Origin: Rhodobacteraceae bacterium UBA1943
Lineage (GTDB): Bacteria; Pseudomonadota; Alphaproteobacteria; Rhodobacterales; Rhodobacteraceae
NCBI GenBank assembly: GCA_002336845.1
Contig: DDEX01000040.1
Span: forward strand, 10,301 to 50,533
DNA length: 40,233 nt
Reading direction: 5' to 3'
Each line of letters starts with the position of its first letter. Position 1 is the stretch's first letter. The notes beneath the pieces are model-generated. The model saw nothing but the letters and a program-made list of their open reading frames with translations. It did no database searches and was not told the origin of the DNA. This document shows positions 22,095-32,500 of the stretch, one piece after another. The position numbers and the translations under genes were made by a program.

Positions 22095-23309
22095 TTGGCC
22101 TATGCGGTCGTATCGTCCTATACCGGCGCGACGAAGACAACCGAAGTCATCGGCGGAACCAGCTACGATCTGTATACCTTCAACACGGCGGGAACGTGGT
22201 CGATCACGTTCTTGCAGGGCGGGGATGTTGACCATCTGATCGTTGCGGGTGGCGCGACGGGTGGGCGCAACACCACTGGTTCATCAAACTATTCGGGCGG
22301 CGGCGGTGCTGGCGGGGTGCTGATTGGCACCACGACGATTGCCAGCGGCGCGCAGTCGATCACGGTTGGCGCGGGCGGTGCCGCCATGACTGCCGGTGGC
22401 GTCGGGAACAACGGCGGGAACTCTTCAGCCCTTGGCCTCACAGCCAACGGTGGCGGTGCCGGTGCGGCTGGCAGCAGCCCAGTTGCGCCAAACTCTGGCG
22501 GTTCTGGGGGCGGCGGCGGTTCCACTACCAGCAGCACGTCCAGCGCCGAAAAATTCGGTGCGGCTGGGACCACTGGTCAGGGCAATGCTGGTGGCGATGG
22601 CTTCTATTCCACAGGGACAGGGAGACGCGGCGCTGGCGGCGGCGGCGCGGGCGGCGTGGGCGGAACTGCTACATCGGGCGTTGCGGGTGTTGGTGGCAAT
22701 CCGGTGTCGTCCTCGATTACAGGGACGCCGATCTATGTCGCTGCTGGCGGTTCTTCGCGCGGCGCAAATCAGCCGACGAATTGGGGCGGGCCTGGGTCTG
22801 GTGGCTGGGGCACGAACAGCGCTGTAGCCGGGACATGGCAAAACGCAACGCCAGGCCTTGACGGCATTGTCATCCTGCGGGTCGCAACGCCCGCCGATGT
22901 GATCGCATCACCCGGCGTCGGATCGGTTGTCATCGGCGGTCTGGCAGCGTCTGTCGCGGCGAACGTGGCGTCGGCCCCGTCTGTCGGCTCTGCTGCGATT
23001 TCAGGTCTAGCCCCGACTGTCACGGCAGGCGCAGGCGTGACGGTGGCACCTGGTCTTGGCGCTGCCGTGATCTCTGGCCTTGCGCCGTCTGTCGTGGCGG
23101 GATCTGGCATCGCCGCGCTTCCCGGTGCTGGCGCTCTTGCGGCGGCAGGGTTTGCGCCAGTCGTCGCGGCTGCGGCGAATTCGAATGTCGGCCTCGGCGC
23201 TGCATCGCTGATCGGTCTGGCCCCGTCCGTGTCAACCGGCGCTGCCGCTGATCCGACCCTGCCGCAGATCATTGCGCCGGTTAAGGCCGGAAGGATGATC
23301 GGGCTGTAG
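22095..23309 (+). CDS. Glycine-rich fibre protein with C-terminal repeats
   Basis: A 404-residue protein if started at the TTG at 22095, behind a G-rich ribosome site (AAGGGGGGGG). The first 55 residues look beta (TTEVIGGTSYDLYTFNTAGTWSITF), as in known glycine-rich phage adhesins. Residues about 60-255 are extremely glycine-rich with GGGGAGGV, GGNGG-like and GRRGAGGGGAGGVGG blocks, likely a polyglycine-II bundle. Residues about 265-395 hold five imperfect repeats of about 25 residues around the pattern PGxGxxxIxGLAPSV. Such proteins serve as receptor-binding tips. The frame is open upstream to 21981, but that part overlaps the preceding gene. Confidence 0.7.
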   Translation: MAYAVVSSYTGATKTTEVIGGTSYDLYTFNTAGTWSITFLQGGDVDHLIVAGGATGGRNTTGSSNYSGGGGAGGVLIGTTTIASGAQSITVGAGGAAMTAGGVGNNGGNSSALGLTANGGGAGAAGSSPVAPNSGGSGGGGGSTTSSTSSAEKFGAAGTTGQGNAGGDGFYSTGTGRRGAGGGGAGGVGGTATSGVAGVGGNPVSSSITGTPIYVAAGGSSRGANQPTNWGGPGSGGWGTNSAVAGTWQNATPGLDGIVILRVATPADVIASPGVGSVVIGGLAASVAANVASAPSVGSAAISGLAPTVTAGAGVTVAPGLGAAVISGLAPSVVAGSGIAALPGAGALAAAGFAPVVAAAANSNVGLGAASLIGLAPSVSTGAAADPTLPQIIAPVKAGRMIGL

Positions 23310-23314
23310 TCCTT

Positions 23315-23364
23315 CGCGCCAACCTTTCAGCGCGATTATCCCGCCTGCAATACGCGGGATAATC
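23315..23364 (+). promoter_or_regulatory. 15-base repeat plus stem-loop before tail tube A gene
   Basis: CGCGCCAACCTTTCA (23315-23329) is identical to 36676-36690. It is followed by a perfect 11-bp stem GATTATCCCGC / GCGGGATAATC (23334-23344 with 23354-23364, loop nine bases) that ends two bases before the ATG and includes the only Shine-Dalgarno-like GGGA. It is a candidate translation control or transcript-end element. Confidence 0.55.
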
Positions 23365-23366
23365 TC

Positions 23367-23966
23367 ATGGCCTCTGTCGTCTCCATCTGCAACTTGGCGC
23401 TGTCCAACATCGGGAAGGGCAACATCAATGCCCTGACCGACTCCGGGGCCGAAGCCCGCGCCTGCAACCAGTTCTATGAACAGACGCGGGACATGCTGCT
23501 TCAGGGATACCCATGGCGCTTTGCGGGTGCCACGGTGTCGCTGGCGCAGATCGAAAACGACAAGGCTGGTCAGTGGGCCTATGCCTATCAGCGCCCGACC
23601 GACTGCCTGAAGCTGCGCTGGGTTCGACCAGCCTATTCGGAAAATGATCTGGCTCTGACGCGGCAGGAAGAACTGTCGTTCCCGCATGAGGCGGAAGGCC
23701 GGACGATCTACTGCAACCTGTCGCCTGCCTTCCTGCGCTTCACGGCGCGGATCACCGATGCGTCAAGGTTCGATCCGCTCTTTGTCGAAGCCCTGTCGTG
23801 GCACTTGGCGGTGCGGCTGGCGATGCCTTTGACCCGCGATCCGAAGGTGCGGGCTGACGCTTGGCAGGTGGCAAACATGATGACCGGCCAGGCGCAGATG
23901 GCCGATGCGAACGAGGAACGCGAAACATCGGACATTGAAAGCACCTTTGCGGCGGGGCGGGTCTGA
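23367..23966 (+). CDS. Tail tubular protein A-like (head-tail adaptor, gp11-type)
   Basis: A 199-residue protein with the usual start SVVSICNLALSNIGKGNINALTDSGAEARACNQFYEQTRDMLLQGYPWRFA (seen in parts at residues 3-53), then the segment YQRPTDCLKLRWV and RFDPLFVEALSWHLAVRLAMPLT. This is the T7 gp11-type gatekeeper that joins the connector to the nozzle. It overlaps the nozzle gene by one base. Confidence 0.88.
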   Translation: MASVVSICNLALSNIGKGNINALTDSGAEARACNQFYEQTRDMLLQGYPWRFAGATVSLAQIENDKAGQWAYAYQRPTDCLKLRWVRPAYSENDLALTRQEELSFPHEAEGRTIYCNLSPAFLRFTARITDASRFDPLFVEALSWHLAVRLAMPLTRDPKVRADAWQVANMMTGQAQMADANEERETSDIESTFAAGRV

Positions 23967-26371
23967 TGGCCGACCTGCGCGCATTTCAGCCCGCCTTTAC
24001 TGCCGGGGTTCTGTCGTCTTCGCTGTGGTCGCGCGTCGATCTGGCGAAATACGGCACTGGCCTGAAGACGGCGACGAACCTGTTTGTCCATGCTCACGGC
24101 GGCGCATCGAACCGGGCCGGGTTGGAATTCATCGCTGAAGTGAAGGACAGCGCGACCGCAGCGCGGCTGATCCCGTTCCAGTTCAATACGTCGCAGTCCT
24201 ATGTCCTTGAGTTCGGCGCTGGCTACATGCGCGTGTTCCGCGATGGCGGCGCGGTTATTTCCGGGGCCGCGATCTATGAACTGGCGACGGTCTATGGGGC
24301 GGCGGATGTCGCGGCGATGACCTTCATCCAGGAAGCAGATGTCATGTATATCTGCCATGAAGGCTATCCGCCCAAAAAGCTGTCGCGCCTTGCCGATGAC
24401 AACTGGACGATCACGGATGTCGTCTTTGCGCCGAAGATCGGCGCGCCGCTGTCGATCATGGCTAACGGGCGCTGGAAGTTCAGGTCAGGGTCATCCTCGA
24501 ACTTCGGGTTCCGGGTTTCCGCCGTATCTGCTGGCGGTGCAGAAAGTGCGGCGGCGGCGGCGGTGACAATCGCATGGCAATACGAGAACTATGACGGGAG
24601 GTTCATCCACCTGTCCTGGTCTGCGGTGGCTGGGGCGGCTTTCTATCGGGTCTATCGGTCGGACAGCCTGACCGGGATAGTTGCGGAAACGACCGACACG
24701 TCCGCCGACATGCCGCAGGGGCCGGGCACCTTTGCTGGCGATGGAACCGCGATCCCGGTTTCATCGGCACCAGGCGCTCCCCCTGTCCCGACCGGCGTTG
24801 CAGCGGCGCTGAACTTCGGGAAGGAATATTCCTATGTCGTCTCGGCGATCTCTGCCGACAACGGCGAAGAAGGCCTGCCGTCTGCCGCGCAGACCGTTTC
24901 GAACGATATGTCGATCAAGGGGAACACCAACACGATCACCTGGTCAGCGGTGGCCGGGGCGGCGGAATATTACATCTATCGGAAGGACAATGGTGCTTAT
25001 GGCTATATCGGTCGCTCTGACACTTTGTCTTTCGTGGATGAAAACATTACCGCCGACATTGCAACTGGTCCTCAGGATGGGTTCAATCCATTCGTCGGTG
25101 CCGGGAACTATCCACGGTGCGCGACATTTATCGAACAGCGTCTGGGCTTTGCTTCGACGCAGAACGAACCGCAGGGCGTCTGGCTGTCGCAATCGGCCAG
25201 CTATGAGAACTTCGGGGCGTCAAGCCCGGCGAAGGCATCGGATGCCGTCACCTTCAGGATCAAGGCAAAGCAGGTCAACGAAATCCGGTCGATGATCTCG
25301 ACGCGCGGTCTGATGCTGCTGACCTCTGGCGCGGAATGGATCGTGACCGGCGATGGTTCAGGTTCGCCGATCACGCCGACGCAGATCAAGATCGACAACC
25401 AGGGTTATCGCGGTGCATCGCGCGTTCAGCCCATTGTTGTCGGTAACACGGTCCTGTTTTCCCAGGATCGTGGCGGCGTGGTGCGGGATTTCAGCTATGA
25501 ATTCACCAGCGACGCCTATACCGGCAAAGACCTGACGATCTTGGCGCGTCACCTGTTCGAACGGAAGTCGATCAAGGCATGGGCCTATGCTCAGGCCCCA
25601 TATTCGATTGTATGGACCGTGCTGGATGATGGGTCGCTGGCCTCGCTGACCTATATGCGCGAACAGGAGGTCTGGGCCTGGACCGATCATGAAAGCGGTG
25701 GGGCTGTCTTCGAAGATGTTGTCGTTATCTCGGAAGGCAACGAGGACGTGCCGTATTTCCTTGTCAAGCGTCTGATCGGCGGCGTTTGGCGGCGCTACAT
25801 CGAACGACTTCATACCCGCGCCATGATGGATGTGAGTGATGCCTTCTTTGTCGATTGCGGGCTGACCTATTCCGGCCCTGCGGTGACGACGCTGACCGGC
25901 CTTGGGCACCTTGAGGGGCAGTCAGTCGTGGCGCTGGCCGATGGGAATGTAGTGCGCGGGATGACGGTGCAGGGCGGCATGATCATGATGCCAAGCGCCG
26001 CGTCGAAGGTCCATGTCGGCCTGCCCATGACGGCAAGCTTGCAAACGCTCGACCTTGATCTGGGACAGGTGCAGGGCCTCGGAACGGTGCAGGGTCGGCA
26101 GAAGTCGGTGTCTGAGGTCTGCCTGCGGGTGGAAAACACGCGGGGCATCTGGATCGGTTCGGAAGACGGTCAGCGCGGTGATCAGCACCTTGTCGAATAC
26201 AAGCAGCGGGCGACAGAGGCGTGGGACGAGGCGATCCAGATGTATACCGGCGACATCCACATGACGCCGCATTGGGATTGGAATTCGTCAGGGCGCGTCT
26301 GGGTGAAGCAGTTCGACCCGCTGCCGATGACCATTCTGGCGATCATGCCGGATATAACGATTGGGCGCTGA
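23966..26371 (+). CDS. Tail tubular protein B-like (nozzle) with FnIII-like inserts
   Basis: An 801-residue nozzle protein (T7 gp12 type). The N-terminal marks are FQPAFTAGVLSSSLWSRVDLAKYGTGLKTATNLFVHAHGGASNRAGLEFI (in parts, residues 7-56), and later GLMLLTSGAEWIVTGDGSGSPITPTQI and VLFSQDRGGVVRDFSYEF, both typical. Two fibronectin III-like domains lie at about residues 190-260 and 285-365, each with a WSAVAGAA-Y-Y/V-YR motif. FnIII inserts in nozzles may bind cell-surface sugars during adsorption. It forms the lower tail channel. Confidence 0.9.
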   Translation: MADLRAFQPAFTAGVLSSSLWSRVDLAKYGTGLKTATNLFVHAHGGASNRAGLEFIAEVKDSATAARLIPFQFNTSQSYVLEFGAGYMRVFRDGGAVISGAAIYELATVYGAADVAAMTFIQEADVMYICHEGYPPKKLSRLADDNWTITDVVFAPKIGAPLSIMANGRWKFRSGSSSNFGFRVSAVSAGGAESAAAAAVTIAWQYENYDGRFIHLSWSAVAGAAFYRVYRSDSLTGIVAETTDTSADMPQGPGTFAGDGTAIPVSSAPGAPPVPTGVAAALNFGKEYSYVVSAISADNGEEGLPSAAQTVSNDMSIKGNTNTITWSAVAGAAEYYIYRKDNGAYGYIGRSDTLSFVDENITADIATGPQDGFNPFVGAGNYPRCATFIEQRLGFASTQNEPQGVWLSQSASYENFGASSPAKASDAVTFRIKAKQVNEIRSMISTRGLMLLTSGAEWIVTGDGSGSPITPTQIKIDNQGYRGASRVQPIVVGNTVLFSQDRGGVVRDFSYEFTSDAYTGKDLTILARHLFERKSIKAWAYAQAPYSIVWTVLDDGSLASLTYMREQEVWAWTDHESGGAVFEDVVVISEGNEDVPYFLVKRLIGGVWRRYIERLHTRAMMDVSDAFFVDCGLTYSGPAVTTLTGLGHLEGQSVVALADGNVVRGMTVQGGMIMMPSAASKVHVGLPMTASLQTLDLDLGQVQGLGTVQGRQKSVSEVCLRVENTRGIWIGSEDGQRGDQHLVEYKQRATEAWDEAIQMYTGDIHMTPHWDWNSSGRVWVKQFDPLPMTILAIMPDITIGR

Positions 26372-26372
26372 T

Positions 26373-26840
26373 GTGGCGCTGATCGAACTTGTTCCCGCGC
26401 GCGCCTCGCATATCCGGCATCTGGCCGCGATCATGCGGCAGGCTGACCGGGACGAAGTGGAAGCCCTGACCGGAAGGCCGGTGCTGGCCGCGCTGTCGGC
26501 GTCGTTCCGGCGATCATCGGTCTGCATGGTGGTGCTGATCGACGGCCAGCCGGAAGTGATCTTTGGGGTGGGCGATCTGAATGTGCTGACCGCGACCGGC
26601 GCGCCGTGGCTTCTGGGGTCGGATGAGGCGGTGCGGAACCGGGCGATGTTCCTGCGCCTGTCGGTCCATTGGCGGGATCAACTTTTGAGGCGGTATTCCG
26701 TCCTGAGGAATGTGGTGGACTGCCGGAACGCGGTGTCGATCCGCTGGCTGCGCTGGCTGGGGTTCAGCTTTTCCGAACCGTTCGCCCATCGGGGCTATGA
26801 CTGCATGATGTTCGAACTGAGGGCTGGCGATGTGCGTTGA
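26373..26840 (+). CDS. T7 gp13-like internal protein / GNAT-like fold
   Basis: A 155-residue protein; the GTG at 26373 follows the nozzle stop by one base. The layout, with MALIELVPARASHIRHLAAIMRQAD, then PEVIFGVGDLNV, WLLGSDEA and VRNRAMFLRLSVHWRDQLLRRY, then NAVSIRWLRWLGFSFSEP, is that of an acetyltransferase fold (GNAT) as found in T7 gp13 and its relatives. In T7, gp13 is needed for virion assembly. Whether this one has catalysis is unknown. Confidence 0.72.
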   Translation: MALIELVPARASHIRHLAAIMRQADRDEVEALTGRPVLAALSASFRRSSVCMVVLIDGQPEVIFGVGDLNVLTATGAPWLLGSDEAVRNRAMFLRLSVHWRDQLLRRYSVLRNVVDCRNAVSIRWLRWLGFSFSEPFAHRGYDCMMFELRAGDVR

Positions 26841-27351
26841 TCCTGTGACCGCGATGATGATCGGCTCCACCGTCATGGGCGGGATGGGCGCGATCCAGCA
26901 AGGCAATGCCGCCGCCGCGTCTGCGAAATACAACGCGCAGGTTTCCGACATGAACGCGAAGCTGGCCGAACGTCAGGCCCGCGATGTTGTCGAACGTGGC
27001 CAGATCGAAGAACAGCAGCAGCGCGCGAAAACCGCCGCGATCATCGGGCAACAGAAGGCCGCGATGGCGGCGAACGGCGTTGACCTGAACTTCGGATCGC
27101 CGCTCGACACGATTGTTGACACGGCGACGATGGGCGAACTGGACGCACTGACGATCAGGACGAACACCTACCGCGAAGAACGCGACACGCGGCAACAGGC
27201 CGAGAACCTGCGCGGACAGGCAGGCATGTATCGGGCCGAAGCCGCCTCGGCCAAGACTGCCGGGTTCTTGAACGCCTTCGGAACGGTCTTGGGCGGCGGG
27301 GCGCAGGCGTATTCGAATTACAAGAAAACCAAGATTGGGAGTTATTCCTGA
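26830..27351 (+). CDS. Internal virion protein, gp14-like
   Basis: A 173-residue protein with a hydrophobic N-terminal stretch (MIGSTVMGGMGAIQQGNAAAASAKYNAQ), a long coiled-coil part with ERQARDVVERGQIEEQQQRAK, then GQQKAAMAANGVDLNFGSPLDTI and a last hydrophobic segment AGFLNAFGTVLGGGAQAYSNY. This pattern matches the gp14-type core protein that is ejected and forms the outer-membrane pore of the ejection conduit. It overlaps the previous gene by 11 bases and the next by one. Confidence 0.82.
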   Translation: MCVDPVTAMMIGSTVMGGMGAIQQGNAAAASAKYNAQVSDMNAKLAERQARDVVERGQIEEQQQRAKTAAIIGQQKAAMAANGVDLNFGSPLDTIVDTATMGELDALTIRTNTYREERDTRQQAENLRGQAGMYRAEAASAKTAGFLNAFGTVLGGGAQAYSNYKKTKIGSYS

Positions 27352-29567
27352 TGGTCAAGGTGCCAACCTATGATCTGCGTCAGGTCGCGCCTCGGCCCGG
27401 CTTTCAACAGGGGGTCGATGTGCGCGCGACGCCTTCCGCCTTCGGTGCCGACATCGGGCAGGGTATGCAGTCTGTCGGGCAAGGGCTGGGGCAGGCGGCG
27501 GATGCGTTCGCCCAGTTGCGGGACCTTGACGATCAACTCCGGTCGAATGGTGGGGATGTAAAATTCGCCGACTGGCTGCGAAATGCCTCGTATGGCGAAG
27601 GTGGTTTCATGACGCTTGAAGGCCAGGCGGCAGTCGATGCGCGACCTGCCTTCGAGGCGCAAATTGAGGAAAAGCGCAAGGAATTTGGCGCTGGCCTGAC
27701 GGGCGGTGCGGCGCGCGCATACGACAATGCAACTCAGTCTCGCAAGCAATCCGCCCTGCAATCGGTAATCGTCCACGCCGGAAATCAGCGCAAGGCGTGG
27801 TATGACCAGTCTACGGCTGCGCTTCTGGACAGCAATGCAGAGGATGCTGTTGCCGAATACAAGAACCCCAAGAGGGTCGATGAAAAGATTGCGGCTGGCT
27901 TGTCCGTGATCCGTGACCAGGCGAAAAATCATGGCTGGGATGCTGCAATTGTCGAGAACCGCGAAAAGGAATACACGTCCAGCGTTCGGATGAACACGGC
28001 GCTGCGGATGATGGGTGATGATCCGATTGCGGCTGAAGCCTATTACAAGTCGCATAAGGACGAACTGACCGGGCCGCACCAGGCGCAGATCGAAGAAACG
28101 CTGAAGGTTCCGGTGACCAATGCGCGGGCCTTGCAGCACACGAATGAGTTCTTCAGCGGCTCGGCAGGCGCATCCTATTTCGATGCGATCAAGTCGGCGG
28201 AAAGCGGCGGGAACCCGAACGCAAAGAACCCGACATCTTCCGCGACCGGCCTCTATCAGTTCATCGACAGCACATGGCGCGGCCTGATGGCGCGCTATCC
28301 GTCGCTTGGCCTGACCGCAGACGGTCGCAGCGATCCGGCGCAGCAGGAGGTTGCGATCCGGGCCTTCACCAAGGAAAACGCCGGGGTTCTGGCCCGCTCG
28401 GGGATCAACGTCACCAATGGCGCGCTCTATGCCGCGCATTTCCTCGGCGCGGGCGGGGCGGTGAATGTGCTGCGGGCGGACCCCGCCGCCTTGGTGTCCG
28501 ACATCGTGGGCGCTGGCGTCGTCTCGGCGAACTCGTTCCTGAAGGGGATGACGGTTGCCGATTTCGCCGCATGGGCGGAACGCAAGGGCGGCGGTTCGGG
28601 CGCGCCTGCCGCTGCTGCTGGCGGGCCGATGTCTTACAATATGATCGAACCGTTCCTTGCATCCATTTCCGATCCGACCGAGCGGGAAACCACGCGGCGG
28701 GCGATCTATGCGCGGCTTAACGGTCAGGAGAAGGCGCGGGAGGAAGCGCGCAAATCCTACACCGAAAACGCCTATCAGATGATGGTGACGCAGAACATCA
28801 GCCCGTTTGATATGCCTGCTGAAGTTCAGGCGGGTGTCGGTATGGAGGGCATGTCTTCGCTGATGTCGTTCTGGGAGAAGAAGTCCAAGGGCGAGCCGAT
28901 CAAGACCGATGATATGGTCCTCTATGATTTGCAGACGGCCTATGCGACCGATCCAGTCGCGTTTTCCAAAGAGGATATGTTCAAATATCGAAATTCCCTT
29001 TCGGATACCGACTGGGAAAAGGTCAACGGCTGGCGGCAGACGGCGCTGACGGATCAGACCAAGGCCAGGGAAGAAGGCACTGTTTTCAAGAAGGCGAACG
29101 ATGTCGCTGCTGAATTCTATGGCTCGGCTGGGATCAAGACCGGGGATAGCGCGGCTGCGAAGTCTGGTGAAAATATCCGCCTTCAGGCGCAGTTCCAGCA
29201 GTCGATGATGCTTGAAGTGCAGCAATGGCAGATGAACAACCAAGGCAAGCAACCAGGCTATGAAGACATGAGGCTAATGGCAGCAGCCCTTACGATGAAT
29301 GCCATTGCGACAGAAAAGCGCACGAGTTCTTTCACCCAGTGGTTCGGCGAGGATGGGCTTGATGAAGTTTGGTCTGGCAAGCTGTTTGATCGGACCAATG
29401 CGCCCGCTGGCTCTGATGTCACTGTGACGGCAAGCTTTGAAAGTATTCCGGTTGACTGGGTTGCTGCAATTTCCAGTGCGCTTCAGCAGCGTGGTGAAGA
29501 ACCGACAAAAGACGCAATTGCGGCTGAATGGGTGAAAATCGTTATGGAAACCGTGGGGAATAACTGA
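27351..29567 (+). CDS. Internal virion protein with lytic transglycosylase domain
   Basis: A 738-residue ejection protein. A soluble lytic transglycosylase-type domain spans about residues 275-400, with the catalytic Glu284 in SAESGGNPNAKNPTSSATGLYQF and the GLYQFIDSTWRGL and ALYAAHFLGAGGAVNVL motifs typical of phage SLT domains. The N-terminal part has the start VPTYDLRQVAPRPGFQQGVD seen in gp15-type proteins, and long helical regions follow on both sides. On ejection it opens a hole in peptidoglycan so DNA can pass. In T7 the corresponding domain is in gp16; here it lies in the smaller of the two large ejection proteins. Confidence 0.88.
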   Translation: MVKVPTYDLRQVAPRPGFQQGVDVRATPSAFGADIGQGMQSVGQGLGQAADAFAQLRDLDDQLRSNGGDVKFADWLRNASYGEGGFMTLEGQAAVDARPAFEAQIEEKRKEFGAGLTGGAARAYDNATQSRKQSALQSVIVHAGNQRKAWYDQSTAALLDSNAEDAVAEYKNPKRVDEKIAAGLSVIRDQAKNHGWDAAIVENREKEYTSSVRMNTALRMMGDDPIAAEAYYKSHKDELTGPHQAQIEETLKVPVTNARALQHTNEFFSGSAGASYFDAIKSAESGGNPNAKNPTSSATGLYQFIDSTWRGLMARYPSLGLTADGRSDPAQQEVAIRAFTKENAGVLARSGINVTNGALYAAHFLGAGGAVNVLRADPAALVSDIVGAGVVSANSFLKGMTVADFAAWAERKGGGSGAPAAAAGGPMSYNMIEPFLASISDPTERETTRRAIYARLNGQEKAREEARKSYTENAYQMMVTQNISPFDMPAEVQAGVGMEGMSSLMSFWEKKSKGEPIKTDDMVLYDLQTAYATDPVAFSKEDMFKYRNSLSDTDWEKVNGWRQTALTDQTKAREEGTVFKKANDVAAEFYGSAGIKTGDSAAAKSGENIRLQAQFQQSMMLEVQQWQMNNQGKQPGYEDMRLMAAALTMNAIATEKRTSSFTQWFGEDGLDEVWSGKLFDRTNAPAGSDVTVTASFESIPVDWVAAISSALQQRGEEPTKDAIAAEWVKIVMETVGNN

Positions 29568-32500
29568 TGACGCCGGATGAATACCTGAAGAAGAATGGCG
29601 TTGTTACTCCTGATGAAACTGCCGCAAAATCAGCGTTCATGGTGTCGCAACCTTTGCAGAAGTCGCCAGATGACTATGCAAAATCAGCAATGCTGGCAAA
29701 GTCTCTCGGCCTGCCGACTGCTGTTGTTGATCCGCAGTATCAGCCTCTTTCCCTGCGACTGATGCAGAAGCGGAACGAAATGATCCTGAAGGGTTCTCCA
29801 AAGCTGGCGTCGTGGCTCTTGGACAACGAGAATTATCGCATCGCGGCGGACAGCGTGGATGAATTGTCGTGGTGGGAAACCGCTTTCGGCGCGACCGTGA
29901 ACGCCGGAAAACGCGGCGCTCTGCGGGCAGGGCCGCAAGCGTTCGATCAGTATATGGCGAACGCAAGTTCCCAGATCGCACAGGATCAGCGCCGGTCGTT
30001 CGGTGAAATCCTGTGGGACGCGCGCGAACCGATGATCGGCGCTGACGGGAAAGAGGTTGCGCGCGAATTAGTCGGCCCGACTGCGCTGGCCTCTGCCGGG
30101 TATCGGTGGCTGAACAGCCGCACTACCCCAGCCGGGCCTGATGCGATGGAAGCCGGTGCAGCGCAATGGCAGCAAGCTGCTGGGTTGGTGGCGAAGCGGA
30201 TCGCCGAAATCCCGATGTCGCCGGGCGGCGAGGCGGGCAAGAAGCGGTTCATCGAAGCATCGCAGGCTGACGGATGGCAGGCACAGCTTTCCGCGCTGGG
30301 GCAGGCGTTCCGCGAAGAACCAGGAAACATGATCTCGTTCTTGGCACAGACCGCAGTTGAAAGTGCGCCCAGCATCGCCGTGGCTTCTGGGGTCGGATTG
30401 GCGACCAAATCCCCAGCGGCTGCTGCGGCTGTCATGGGCGGAACGTCTTTCGCTTCGGAATACGGCTCAACCCCCGTCGAATTCTTCCAAGAGAAGGGCA
30501 TCGACGTTTCAACACCCGAAGGGGCATGGGCAGTCATTTCCAATCCAGACTTGATGAAAGAGGCTGAACAGCGTGGCATCACGCGCGGCGTGATCATCGG
30601 CGCACTGGACGGCCTGTCTGGCGGTCTGGCTGGGGTGCGGCTGGCGAAGTCTGAGGCCGGGAACATGGTCCTTCAGATGCTGACGCAGGCCACGCTTGGT
30701 TCTGGCGGTGAGGCTGGCGGTCAGTTCGCATCAGGTCAGAACTTCAACCTTGCTGAAGTCGTCCTGGAAGGTCTTGCTGAATTCGTCTCTGCGCCTGTCG
30801 AAGTCGGCGGCATGGCGGTTTCCAGACTGCGTGAGGCGCAGGTTACGGCGGCTGATGCCGAAGCCCGCAAGTCGCTGTTCTCGGAACTGTCCGGCCAGGC
30901 GGTCGCCTCGAAGCTGCGGGCGCGGATGCCAGATCGGTTCCGCGAGTTCGTCGCGCGCGCCACGGCGAACGGCCCGGTGGAAAACGTCTTCGTTCCAGCC
31001 GATCAGTTCGTCCAGTATTTCCAGGGGCAGGGGATTGATCCTGCGGCGCTGGTCGATGAACTGGACGGCGTGTCGCGCGAAGACCTTGACGCTGCTTTGG
31101 CGGCTGGCGGCGACCTGCGTATTCCGACCGCGACCTATGCGGCGAAGATGGCCGGGTCCGAACACGACGCTTTCCTGATGGAGAACATGCGCTTCGACCC
31201 GATGGACATGACGGCGCGCGAGGCGGCTGATTTCAATGCCCGTGCCGATGACATCATGCAGGAAATGTGGGCTGAAGCCGAAGACATCCGGCAGGAAGAT
31301 GAACGATGGAGGGCGGTGGAAAGCAAAATCCACGATCAGGTCGTGTCGGAAATGCGCGCGGCGGGCCTATCGACAGAACGCGCCATGGCTGAAGTGCAGC
31401 CGATTGTGGCCTTCTACCGGACGCGGGCGGCGCGGCTGGGGCTGGCGACTGAGGAATACCTTGCGAAGCACCCACTGCCGAAGATCGAAGGTGCGATCCC
31501 GCAGGGGATGCAGTTCAAGAATGTTGATGACCTGAACCGGGTTCTGGCTGAAGCGCGGAACCGACGCGCGCCCGCTGCCGACACGCGACAATCCCTGCTG
31601 GAATTCATCGACGGCTATGGCGGGATCAGCGATCCGGGCGGCGAGTTGAAGGCCCGTGACGCGGCGTCGATCAAGCGCGGCAAGGGAAAGAAGACGCTGA
31701 ACCTGCTGCGCGATACCGGGGGCGCAGGGCAGGGGGCCTTGTTCGCACCGTCGCCGGATGGCAAGCGGTTCGGCGCGGACGATGTGGCGCAGGCCGCAAT
31801 CGAAGCTGGGTTCATGGCCGATCTTCCTGTAGTGCAGGAATACAAGGCGGCGATGCGGGACGGCGGGAAGGTTCCCGACATCACGCGCGCGCTGTGGGAT
31901 GCCATTGATGCCGAACTGCGCGGCACCAAACAGGCGTCGGAACAGGACGCCGCGCCGGTCGATACGTCACACCTTGACGACATCGAAGCCTATCTGAACG
32001 GCCTTGGCGTGGACTTGTCGAATACCGACGAAGAAATCCGCGCGGCGATTGAGAAGGATCAGGCTGCGCCGGAACGTATGTATGCTCAGTCTGGAAAGAA
32101 CACCGGACAGCGTGATCTTCCGGTGCAGTTCAACGATAATGCTGAACTTGCGCCGGTCGTGATCGGTGGGCAGCGCGGCCTGACCATGGCAGAGGCGACT
32201 GCGGCGTGGAAGGGCTTCAAGGGCGAGAAGGTGGCGCTTGCCAGCGGTGAGCCGGTGGCATTGAACCGGGCGAACAAGGCGATCCACTCGTGGATGCACG
32301 GTGGGATGAACCGCAGCGACCTGATCCCGCACCTGCCAGAGATCGTTTCTGCGGCTGTCTCATATGCCTCTGCACCTGACACATCGCAGCCAGGCCATAA
32401 CTTCGTGAACGCCGTGGCGCACATCGTCATGGATGGCAAGGACATGGCCGTGCGTTTGGTCCTGCATGATGTTGGCGACGGGACGCTGCGGCAATATCAG

